Assembly: GCA_017506865.1 (NCBI GenBank)
Contig: JAFCMP010000516.1
Location: forward strand, 248,001 to 312,000
Length of the DNA stretch: 64,000 bases
Origin: Tribonema minus
Lineage: Eukaryota; Sar; Xanthophyceae; Tribonematales; Tribonemataceae
Reading direction: 5' to 3'
The notes under the pieces were generated by a model, which was not told where the DNA came from, searched no databases, and saw nothing but the letters and a program-made list of their open reading frames with translations. The position numbers were made by a program, and so were the translations under genes. This document shows, piece after piece, positions 54,801 through 64,000 of this stretch; positions within the stretch are counted from its first letter, which is position 1, and the number at the start of each line of letters is the position of its first letter.

Positions 54801-57800
54801 GAAAGCTTGTCATGTTCACATGATTGAGCAGGATCACTGTGCCTTGTCCTGGTACACGTCTCCGACGTCAACAGAACGCACCTCAAGACTTTGTGACAGC
54901 CGCCTCAACGGGCACGGAGCCACAGGGCTCGTGCGCGGGCGACAGAGCGGTGCAGCGAGCTGAGCACTGCCTTCGCACGCAGTGCTCAGTTGATCAAGAG
55001 AGAAAATGAGCGCTGGCGCCACAGACGCCGTAGGCTTACTGCAGCTCGGGTGCTCGCGCGCAAGGGGTGGCGAAGTGATGGTATGAGCATCGCCCTGCTG
55101 GTGTCAAAAGCGGAAGGAAACGTTGGCCATCGAGGTCCTGTGCTGGCGGCGAATCTGGGCAACTATGCAGCGTTTGACATGACTGACGGTTACGGGGCAG
55201 TTACAGTGAGTGGCAGTTACGCAAAACAACTCGGCATGACGCCAACTACTACTGTCAAAAGCGGCAGGGCACATCGGTCGTCAAAAGCCCTTTGCTGGTG
55301 GCGAAGCAGGCGACCATGGGGAACTTGCGCAGCTTGTGACATGACCGACGGGTACATGGCAGTTACAGTGGCAGTTACGCGAAACAACTCGGCCTGACGT
55401 CAACTATTACTGCCTCAAAGTCTGCGTGCGCCCCTCGCGTGCGCAGACTTGATCTCTTTCTGGCATAATTCGCTTGCGTTGTGGACCAACATCAATCTCT
55501 TTGTGGCGCAATCTGCATGATTCGTTTGCACTGCAGACCAACATCGATCTCTTCCTGGCACGGTTTGCGCCAGAAACCAAGATCAGCCCGCGCGCGAACG
55601 GACACTTCTTCTACGTGCGGCTCACAGAGCTCTTCATGTAAGTTCAACTACGCTCTTGAGCAAACTGTAACTGCGCACGTACCTACCTACCTTACCTCAG
55701 CGCTCAGGTGCAACAACTTTGCCTTTGCCTCTTGGAGTTCATAGAAGTTCAACCTTGCTTTTTGCATGCTTCTGGGGTACTTCGTTATTTTCCACACCTA
55801 TGCAGGACCTGTCTTAATGTCTCTTGAGAGTTTCATTCACTGCGGCGCGCGCGAGGCTGCTGCGCTGCGTGCATACATGAAGCATCACCTACTATACTAC
55901 ACCTACCTGGTAGATGCACTGATGACACCTGACCTGTGTGCATGGAGCACAAATTAATAATTAGACCGTTTCATCGGCTGTGTGCAGGGCGCGATACGTT
56001 GCAGCCGTAACGCTGGGCGACATCAGTGTATTGTAGCTGTGCTGTTGCATACATGACAGTTGTACTGCAGAAAGAGCCACTTTTGAAACTACTCTCGCCG
56101 AGGGCACGAAAAAAAGAAGAAGAATGGTTGATGTCAATACTGCTACCACAATCTGCATGTATCTCGTCGCAAAGTGTCCCAATGCGCTGAGCATCACTGC
56201 CGAACAACATCACCAACCTAAAAGAATTGGAGTACACTTCATTGTGCATATGTGTGGTGCATGCGCTGACAGGCCAGGTCCTGAAATGTGTTGAGCAAGC
56301 GAGAAGTTGCGGCAATGATGCTGGGCGATAGATTGGTGTGCTCTTTCTGTACTGAAGCATACTTGAAGTACATGGAAATGGAAAGTCGTACTTCATGAAG
56401 TACACAGAATTGATAAAAAGTACACCCCATTTGTGTATATGCGTGGTTGCTTGCACTGAACCGCATTCTGCTGGTGCACAGCAAGCGCGAGGTAGCGGCG
56501 ATGGCACTGGGCGACATTGGTTTTATACTCATGCTGTGTTGATGCATACATGAAATGCCTACTTCCTGAAGTACACTCAGTACGTCTTGAAGTACACCTC
56601 ATTCGTGCATATGCGTGGTTACCTACCTGCGCTGAACTGCATTCTGCTTATGCGCAGCAAGCGAGAAGTTGCGGCGATTCCACTGGGCGACATTGCGGAC
56701 ACGTTTGAACTCTCTTCATACGACATCAACCCGCTGATCGCTGCCATCACCACGGGCAACGCCAAGGGCAAGCACCCCTTTGATGTGAGTCTTCAAGTTG
56801 AAGCTGGCACGTCACCAGCTATGTACATACTGCGCGATGCAAGCACCCCTTTGATGGAATCTTCAAGTTGAAGTTTGCACGTCACCAACTTCACACTAGA
56901 CGTCTCGTGATTGCTTGCCTGACGGTCTGCGTTGCGTTTCAGACGCTCTGTGTGGAGTGATCACATGAAGAGTCTGCAGGTGCGCCGATTGATCGCGCAC
57001 ATGTGCAACATCAAGGTCATGCTCAACAGCTGCAGGCTACGCGAGCGCGCGCCGTCGCAGGTTCGGTTGCAGTACAAAGTACATCCATTCATGACGTTAT
57101 TTCATTCGTCATTGACGGCATAAATTCATTCATTCATCATCGTGCAGATGCGCAACACCAAGGTCATGATGGACTCGCTCATTAGCTACAGGCCGCGCGA
57201 GCGGTCCCCATCAGACATTCAATTTCATTCATTTCGACATTTGATTTCATTCATTTGTTCATTCACGGTGTGAATTCATTCACTCATTGTCGTGCAGATG
57301 CGCAACACCAAGGTCACGATGGACTCGCTCGTGAGCTACAGGCCGCGTGAGCGCTCCCCATCGCAGCCGTACAGATTCGACTTTGTCAACGACACGGTCA
57401 GCACGCGCGCATTCGAGACGCGCAGCATTACGGTGGAGGCGGACGAGGGGGGGGAAGGGGGGAGCGTCGAAGCGCAGGTACAGTTGAAGTTGCATGGTTT
57501 CATTTGAAGTTGCATGATTTCAACGGCTTAGACAACTGCGGCGTTGGGGGCACGTGGCGTTCGGCATGAGCCTGTGATTTTTGAAATCAGATGTTCTCTA
57601 TTACGATGTGCACTCATCATCACTCTAGTGGTGATAACTGCTGTTCTTGTGTCGATGTTATGTGCCTGCGATTGACACGGACGAGGGGGGGGAACAGGGG
57701 GGCGTCGAGGCACAGGTACACTTGAAGTTGCATGGTTTTCAGCTGCTCAGAAAACTTTTGTGTTTTGGGCGCGCGTGGCGCTCGGCATGAGCCTGCCTGT

Positions 57801-60800
57801 GTTGGTGCATATATCTATACTCTGGCAAGTGTGTACCATTTACGAATAATACCTCAGAAGAAGTAGCATCAGTGGTTGAGTTGTGCGCAAGAGGGCGACG
57901 CGGGCTGAACATCGTTTCAAGGAGAGTTTGAACTGAAGTCAGGCACAGGGTCCTTGTTGCATTAGGTCATGTTGAGAATGCAAGGCAGCCCCAGATGATC
58001 GATGTCAAATTTTGCCAATTCCTGGAGTCTACAGATGCCCTTGTGACAAAGAGTCTCATCGCATGATGACAACACTTCTGAGACGGGTGTGCGTGTCGAC
58101 ACATAGCATGCATACATACATACATATGTACGTCTTACGAGATGCACATGCTACAGCTGAGGCATGCAGTTATTGCCATGGTGAATACGGATGACAATGG
58201 CGGGGGGGGCACTGCATTTTGAGATGGGGTGAACTGCATTCTGGGATCACCTCTCTCTACACCGTGATGCACGCGCTGCTGCTGCTCGGCCTGTTGAGGA
58301 GGAACGGGGGTTAGGGCTACATGAGGTCCGAACTCAAGATCAATCATATCTATGACAACAACTCATAATTACTCTTTTGTTGATATTGTATGCGCGCGCA
58401 GCCCAGCTTCACACACTTATGTCATTTTTATCATAAAACCTACAATTACTCTTTTTCTCTTTCTATACTTCTATATGTATTTGTTTATGGAAAATAACAA
58501 ATCAAAATGTTTTTGTTGTTGTGCCCATGTATGTGCACGCAGCCCGGCCTCACGTACGACCTCAGCATCGGCGTGCAGGCGGAAATGGTCATACGCGCTG
58601 CGGGCCCCGAAGGCACCACAAAGCGGCACATAATCAACGCGCTCAGCATGGACAGGAGGAGCGGCCGCAAGGTATTAACTTCAACTTGAATTTGCTCCTT
58701 CACAAGGCAGACACTGTTGTTGAAGCTACTCGTATACTACTGGTCGTCTGCGCGGCGGGCGTCGAAAGAGGCGCTCACACAATGCGCTGATTATGCACAG
58801 GTGGAGCGGCCGCAAGGAATTGCTTCAACTTGAACTTGTTGCTTCCCAAAAGGCAGACAGCGTAGTTGAAGTCACAACTATACTGCTGGTCCCGCGGCAG
58901 GCGCCGAAAGAGGCACGTGCTCAATGCGCAGAGCAACCGCAAGGTATCACTTCAACTTTGAAGTTGTTGCTTCAGGCACTTCACGGATAACGTGTTGTTG
59001 AATTTACTCCTGTACTGCCGGTCGTTCCGCTGCGGGCGTCGAAGGCATCACAAAGAGGCACATGCTCAGTGCGCTGAGCTTGGACCGTAGGAGCAGCCGC
59101 AAAGTATCACTTCAAGTTGAACTTGGTGGTTGCGGCGAATATTCACAGGCATGCAGGCAGTGTTCTTGAAGTCAACCATGTGCCTTCGTGCGCAAGCACT
59201 TCATCAACGCGTCGACTCTGGACAGGAGTAGCACCCGCAAGGTACAATTTTAACATGAAGTTTATACTGCCGAACTACTTCTCATACCCCCCCCCCCCAA
59301 ATGATGTCGGCGGCGCCCACGCCACCTCGCCTGGCAGACGCTCGTGACACACTGCTGCCGCAGCGCTGACGACCGCATCGCCGCCGCTGCTGCCGCGCCG
59401 CCGCGCCGCCGCAGATGGAGGAGCTCGCTCACGCTGACAAGATCCGCCTGCACAGGCGCTCCCGCAACAGCGCCCGCACCGTGCTCCACGTCTTCTACTA
59501 TGATCCCGAAGAGACCTCCTCCCTCAATGCGGGCGCCCCCGGGCCTGCCGCCACCGCCGCCGCTGCCGCCGCCGCTGCAGCCGCTGCTGCCGCCGCCGCT
59601 GCCGCCGCCGCCGCCGCTGCGGATGCGCTGCCGCCGCCGCCGGCGGAAGCTGCGGACAGCGCCGACGAGGAGCTGTCTGAGGCGATGCTTCCGCTGATGC
59701 CGATACTGAGCGCTGCTGCTTCGTCTTCAGCGGCGAGTGCTGCTGCTGCTGCTGCCGCTGCCTCGGCGCCCGCTGCTGCTGCTGCTGCTGCAGCTGCGGC
59801 TTCGGTGCCTGTGCCATGGGCAGACGAGGCCGCAGCACCCGCAGAGGACGCAAGCGCGGCGGCAGCAGCAGCGCAGGCACAGGCGGGTGCGGGCGCGGAG
59901 GCGGCGGCGGCGGCGGCGGCAGCAGCAGCGACGCCGCTGGTGCCGGTCGTGACGCCGGGGCTGCGCAACGTGCGCCTGCTGCCGCGCGGCGACCTGGTGA
60001 ACGAGACGGAGGTGCTGCGCAAGGCGTGCCTACACGAGGCGCTGCGCGCGGCGCGCGTCGTGCAGCGCCCGGACCTGCAGCGCGAGGTCAACAGGCTCAT
60101 GTCCGAGAGGTGCGTGTGCTTTGGGTTCGACCCCTCGTTGCTGTTGCTGTCGCTGTACTCTTGGTGTACTCTAGAGGCGCGTGTGGTGTACCAGGCTCAT
60201 GTCCGAGCGAGAGGCGCGCGCTTAGGGTTTTGAGCCCTCGTTTGAACCGTTGCTGTACTCGTGCTGTACTCTTGCTGTACTCGTGGTGTACTCTGGAGGC
60301 GCGCGTCGTGCAGTGCCCGGACCTGCACCGCGAGGTCAACAGGCCCATGTCCGAGAGGTGCGCGGTTTTCATCAATGCAGTTCAAAAGTGACCAACACAA
60401 ACATGCATCACAATGAAAAAGATTACACACACGATCACACACTCCGCGCAGCGGGCGACTCAGTGCGGCATGACGGCTTGCAGAACCTGAATGCTGGGGC
60501 CACTCTCAGTTGCCTAGGTGAAGTTTCAATGACACATTGTTGCCAGAGAGAACGTGTTCAGTTCATCTCTTAAGTTAAACCGATTAATGATTTGATCATG
60601 AGTGACCACTGTTGACTTGAGCGTTGTTGCTGTCGCGTGCGCAGGCACAAGCACCCCAACCCCATCTACCGGTCGACCTTCGAAAAGCTGCTGAGGAAGA
60701 TGGAGGCGGACAAAGAAATCAAAATTGTAAGTGACAATGTGATGTACAATCCTAGCACGCATGTGTACATGTGTACATGTACATATATGTATATACTATA

Positions 60801-63097
60801 TACTTCAAGAAGTATTAAGCTCTTCAGTTTCAGGTACTCTGAAGACAATAATGATGTATACAAGCATATAGGTAAGTACACAGAGTGCCCAAACCCAAAC
60901 CAAACTGGCAGACTGGGTGGAAGTCAAAAGTTGCAAAATTGCAGATGTCATGCATGCCTCTGTCATCAGACGTGTTCACAATGGTTAGTGACAGTGACGT
61001 GGGTGCAGTAGAAACATGCAGCACCCACATTGTCGAAGCGCACCCCGAATGTGTAGCCCGCGCACTGAATACATACACACTTTGTAATACTTGTACTTCT
61101 AGTATACTTAGTGTGACAAACTGTATATATATACCTGTTCCGAGATGTCCTGAGCGTATGTGTAGCCTGAGCACACTTGAAGCTGCACTTTTCACCCCGA
61201 CTGACGCACTTGCTGCAATGATTTTTGTGAAGTTGTTGAGTTGTGTCCGTGATATGAGCAGAGCACACGACCCACCTGACAGGCGTCTGGTAAAGGAAGA
61301 TTCGGTCTTGTTGAAGCGCGTGCGCAAACATCATCCTGTTTCATTGCAGTACGTGAGTACCCGCAGCAATCACGGAGGTCACACTATGCATAACAGTTAT
61401 GTTACGCTATGCGCACCATTTATGTTACGCTAAAACAGTGAAAAACGTTGTTGAAGTTGGCAAGGAGCATCATCCTGTTTCATTGCAGTACGTGAGTACC
61501 CGCAGCAATCACGGAGGGTGGTGCATAAGCGCGGGTGAAGTTGGCGTGGTTGAAGTTGGCAAGGAGCACCCAGCTGCAAAGACGCTCGCAACTGTTGGGA
61601 GGCTGGGACAAATGTGAGGATCCGGGTTGAAGTTAGGGCTCATCCGCGAGGTCGACACCACAAAGTTGAAGTTGATACCAACTTCTGAAAAAAAAACCTT
61701 GACCCTGACCGTAAGGTGCAGATCCCGCGAAGTCTACATCACAAAGGTGAAGTTGATACACCAACTTTATGCCCCTGACCCTGACCCTAAGGCGCAAATC
61801 CCGTGATTTTCACCATCATGGTTTGCTCTCGTCTGCTGGCAGGTGAAGGTGCAGATGCCGATCAAGGGCAGCGAGGAGTCGCACACAAGTGAAGTAGATA
61901 CCAACTTCAAATATACCCCTGACCCTAACCTTGCAAGGCAAGGCCCACGATTCTCACCATCATGATTCGCTCTCGTCTGCTGACAGGTGAAGGTGCAGAT
62001 GCCGATCAAGGGCAGCAAGGAATCGCAGAAGAAGGCACGGCAGGAGACGGCAGCGGCGCAGCGCGCGGCAGCGGCAGCGGCAGCAGCAGCAGCAGCGGCA
62101 GCAGCAGCGCGGGACAGCGGCGCCGAGCACGGTGGCAGCGCTCAACGCGTGTATCCCACGCGCATGGTGGAACTCATACTGGGCATCGACGTGCCCGTTG
62201 AAGAGGTGTGCAGCGCGGCTCAACGCTGGTACCTGTTTGAAGTTGTGATGTGTTGAAGTTTGTGATGCGGAACGCTCGTGCGTTTTGAGCCAACTTTGCA
62301 TGTGTGTTTGTGCGTGGTGAAGCCGCGCGCAGCTCATGCGACGTGCATTTTTGGCAAACTGCAAAGGTAATGATGTGTTTGGAGAGCACCTTTCAAGTCG
62401 CGTGACCAGGCTAGGGCGGCCGCAGTGCGCGGGGCAGCAGCGCTGAGCACTGATGACAGTGACAGCGCTCCGCATGAGTAATACATACCCCGCCGCGTGT
62501 ATCCCCTCTACCTTATCGCACTGACCAACGTCATTCAAGGGATGAATTTGCCTGATGAAGGCAGCGGCAGCTTGTTTTGGTTTGTTCGTTTGAGCACTGA
62601 CTCGTGGGACAGAGCTTTTACCCATCTACGATCGTGGAAACACCCATGTCGATGCTCTCTTACTCACGTACCTCATTGGCGACAGGGGCAGTGAGGGAGA
62701 AGGTCAGGGCAGGCCACAGTGGCAGCGCTTCACAAGTGGCAACGCTCACCCAGATAATTGGACCCCACAGCGTTGGCGCGCGATCATTCAGCCCCGGCGC
62801 TTGATCCCCCCTTGCTGAGCACTGCAACAGCGCTGTCGAGCGGCAGTCGACCGCCTGCGTCGCCTGTAGCGCCAATCACTGAGCACTGTGACAGCGCCTG
62901 CCACACTGTTCACTGCGTCAAATCCTGACCTCAGGCGCAAGCGTACGTGCGCGAAAAGCGCCACGCACTGGACGAGAGGAGGCCCAAGGAGGAGGCGCAG
63001 CAGCAGCAGTCGTCGCCGCTGCTTGTGCCGCTGCGCAAGCGCAAGCGCCGGAAGACGGTGCGCGCGGGCCTGCTGGCGGAGGCCGTCGGGGAGGAGG
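51817..63097 (+). CDS. GTF3C1: TFIIIC largest (B-box-binding) subunit, 3' end beyond window
   Basis: Eleven exons join in frame: 51817-52057, 52738-52925, 54221-54439, 55537-55637, 56658-56784, 57298-57477, 58543-58671, 59415-60109, 60645-60726, 61987-62205 and 62935-63097 (781 codons so far, last phase 1). The order follows human GTF3C1: an N-terminal winged helix (LWRRAVEEVALEGSSGCTAT, LQQWLWRTVV), NVVLVASHVVRSRVLGI (human IIVASQAMRYRALIG), a B-block winged helix (MRLLDAVART, then FEKSLYHSLDRLVARGLV), DLFLARFAPETKIS, an extended helix (GVQAEMVIRAAGPEGTTKRH), RTVLHVFYYDPEE and VNRLMSERHKHP. TFIIIC recruits TFIIIB to tRNA genes by binding the B-box. Poly-Ala tracts in exons 2, 8 and 10 are unusual. 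The exon 2 donor is GCGAGT. The family match is by remembered sequence and is weaker for exons 5-6 and 11. Confidence 0.85.
52738..52805 (+). repeat. Poly-alanine-coding GCG/GCA repeat
   Basis: The tract encodes about 22 Ala at the very start of TFIIIC-subunit exon 2. Similar tracts occur in exon 8 (59550-59930, several runs) and exon 10 (62050-62110). Confidence 0.85.
53235..54085 (+). repeat. Echo array of TFIIIC-subunit exon 3 head
   Basis: Eight copies of acceptor plus head lie upstream of the real exon at 54221: near 53240, 53328, 53415, 53508, 53586, 53680, 53868 and 54033. The better copies keep CAGGACCACATGGACATGCG, encode DHMDMRLLDAVARTR and differ from the real exon only by synonymous changes over those codons. 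The interspersed copies near 53240, 53415 and 53586 carry MQSLELT-type variants. Confidence 0.92.
54512..54680. repeat. Telomere-like short tracts
   Basis: A CCCTAA tract (54514-54535) and a TTAGGG tract (54655-54678) lie in opposite orientation within intron 3 of the TFIIIC subunit gene. Confidence 0.85.
55470..55520 (+). repeat. Echo of TFIIIC-subunit exon 4 head
   Basis: A copy reading TGGACCAACATCAATCTCTT followed by TGTGGCGCAATCTG lies about 55 nt upstream of the real exon head (TNIDLFLARF codons at 55537). Confidence 0.8.
55975..56530 (+). repeat. Echo array of TFIIIC-subunit exon 5 head
   Basis: Three copies of acceptor plus head lie at about 55985-56030, 56293-56335 and 56475-56520, upstream of the real exon at 56658. 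The nearest encodes SKREVAAMALGDI against SKREVAAIPLGDI in the real exon. TACTTCATGAAGTACA-type palindromes accompany the units. Confidence 0.88.
56940..57295 (+). repeat. Echoes of TFIIIC-subunit exon 6 head with TTCA repeats
   Basis: Copies of MRNTKVTMDSLVSYRPRER codons lie at 57148-57213 (close) and 56999-57062 (diverged), before the real exon at 57298. ATTCATTC microsatellite-like spacers with GACGGCATAAATTCATTC words join the units. Confidence 0.9.
57668..57735 (+). repeat. Echo of TFIIIC-subunit exon 6 tail
   Basis: A copy of the last ~45 nt of exon 6 (DEGGEQGGVEAQ codons) with donor GTACAC and the following TTGAAGTTGCATGGTTT lies about 240 nt after the real end at 57477. Confidence 0.9.
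58735..59250 (+). repeat. Echo array of TFIIIC-subunit exon 7 tail
   Basis: Copies of the exon 7 end (HxxxALSxDRRSGRK codons) with AAG|GTA-type or degenerate donors lie near 58760-58818, 58905-58942, 59035-59103 and 59188-59241. The ATCACTTCAAGTTGAACTT palindromic word follows several copies. Confidence 0.88.
60165..60372 (+). repeat. Echoes of TFIIIC-subunit exon 8 tail
   Basis: One shortened copy (60168-60215) and one nearly complete copy (60292-60358, VVQCPDLHREVNRPMSER codons with donor GTGCGC) follow the real end at 60109. A CTGTACTCTTGGTGTACTC unit recurs between them. Confidence 0.9.
61329..61518 (+). repeat. Two-copy unit with adjacent acceptor and donor
   Basis: An identical stretch of about 48 nt occurs at 61329 and 61468 (139 nt apart). 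In each, a strong acceptor (TTTCATTGCAG) is followed after only TAC by a strong donor (GTGAGT). It lies in intron 9 of the TFIIIC subunit gene. Confidence 0.85.
61700..61935 (+). repeat. Echo of TFIIIC-subunit exon 10 head
   Basis: A copy of acceptor plus head (GGCAG|GTGAAGGTGCAGATGC, VKVQMPIKGSEES codons) at 61841-61885 precedes the real exon at 61987, with matching flanks (GTTTGCTCTCGTCTGCTGGC against ATTCGCTCTCGTCTGCTGAC). A shorter relative lies near 61730. Confidence 0.9.
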
Positions 63098-63214
63098 GTA
63101 TGTATACATATATACGGCAGCATACAATTATGAAGCAGCCTGCTTATGCCGAAATAGAAGTACGCAGCCTCCGGCGGCGTCTAGTGCAGTATGAATAGAC
63201 TATGGTGCTTCAAG

Positions 63215-63715
63215 TCCAGGAAGACGGTGCGTGCAGGCCCGCTGGCGGACTGTCGGCGAGGAGGGTATGTATTTGTTACAAAGCAGCACGCTTCAGCAGA
63301 CACATTGTATCTGGCGGAGTATAGTGCAGTACGCACAGCACATGAAGTTCATGAAGACAGTGGGTGCGTGCCCGCTGGCGGAGGCCGTCAGGGAGGGAGG
63401 TGTGTATGATTCACGGAGCAGCACGCTTCGGCAAGACCACATTGCATCTAGTAGATAGACTACAAACAGTGGAATTTGTACTTGACTGAGTAAAGAACAG
63501 TATCTGTGGTGCTAAAAGTGCAGGAAGACGGTGCGCGCGCGCCTGCCGGCGGAGGCCGTCGGCGAGGAGGGTATGATTGAAGCAGCACGCTTCTGCAGTA
63601 ATACGTAGTCTCTGGCGAAAGTATAGTGCAGTATGTGTGGTACTTCAAGTTTATGAAGACAGTGCGTGCGGGCCCGCAGGCGGAGGCCGTGGGCGATGGG
63701 AGGGTATGTATGTAT
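63215..63715 (+). repeat. Echo ladder of TFIIIC-subunit exon 11 tail
   Basis: Four copies of the exon 11 end (KTVRAGLLAEAVGEE codons) with G|GTATG-type donors lie near 63218-63268, 63352-63402, 63521-63573 and 63653-63706, about 130-165 nt apart. Each is followed by a GAAGCAGCACGCTTC inverted repeat and TAGTGCAGTA words. Confidence 0.92.
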
Positions 63716-64000
63716 GCACTTTGAAGCAGCACGCTTCAGCAGGACTACATTGTGTCTGACGGAGTATAGTGCAGTATGTATAGTACAGTAGTAAGGCAAT
63801 GAGGGTAGGCATGCTTCATGGAGCAGCACGCGTCAGCAGTACGCTGTCATGTGTGGCGTACTTCATGTAGGTACTTGCGTCAAGGGCGGGAAACCTCATC
63901 GTACTGACAATGCCATGCATGGCAGTGTGTCCCCTAGTGCGCGCTGTGCCACTCATCTGCGGACAAAATGTGTCCAGCCCTCATGAAGCACTTCTCCTGC
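63716..64000. other. Intron sequence at window end
   Basis: The sequence continues the echo ladder of intron 11 of the TFIIIC subunit gene (GCAGCACGC(T/G)TCAGCAG words). No further exon is recognised, so the gene runs past the window. Confidence 0.6.

Noticed and set aside
1-64000. Transposons, LTR or virus-like elements
   Set aside because: No reverse transcriptase, integrase, transposase, capsid or paired terminal repeats were recognised. The repeated DNA is accounted for by exon echoes, telomere-like tracts and simple repeats.

Overview
This is nuclear DNA of a GC-rich, intron-rich eukaryotic alga with a complex (secondary, red-lineage) plastid and with cilia. The evidence is spliceosomal genes with GT-AG and some GC-AG introns, a plastid-type bipartite presequence with Phe after the predicted signal cleavage (2366-2992), the C-terminal part of an HCF164-like thylakoid thioredoxin (1-1258), a BBSome subunit (BBS7) and many intronic TTAGGG tracts. 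A haptophyte fits best. Another red-plastid flagellate cannot be excluded from sequence alone.

Layout. Plus strand: 3' end of an HCF164-like gene (1-1258), a plastid-targeted membrane protein (2366-2992), a small ABM-fold monooxygenase-like protein (4315-6180), a beta-trefoil-like plus chalcone-isomerase-like fusion protein (7010-9574) and a coiled-coil tail-anchored protein (11652-12358). Minus strand: a 12-exon CCDC177-like coiled-coil gene (29325 to 13876) and a 4-exon mRNA-decapping enzyme DCP2 gene (34697 to 29849). Plus strand again: a 12-exon BBS7 gene (34829-50528), divergent from DCP2 over about 130 bp, and the first 11 exons of the largest, B-box-binding TFIIIC subunit (GTF3C1/TFC3 family; 51817 to beyond the window). 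All exon joins were set by reading frame, splice consensus and remembered family sequence. At every join given, the exon lengths keep the frame.

The striking structure is in the introns. Almost every long intron is filled with direct-order tandem 'echoes' of its neighbouring exon edge: copies of an exon 3' end with its donor lie downstream of the real exon, and copies of an acceptor plus exon head lie upstream. Units are roughly 60-160 nt and occur up to about ten times. They usually carry a palindromic motif around TTGAAGTT/AACTTCAA and are often mixed with telomere-like repeats. Some echoes are decayed. Others are full-length, in frame and differ from the real exon almost only at synonymous sites (BBS7 exons 2 and 5, TFIIIC exon 3), which suggests that some are, or recently were, translated alternative exons. 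I regard this as the candidate new system of the window.

Functionally the genes are housekeeping: plastid redox, lipid-binding-like and redox-like small proteins, mRNA decapping, ciliary trafficking and Pol III transcription. No virus-like element, transposon with a coding region, rRNA, complete tRNA or CRISPR array was recognised.
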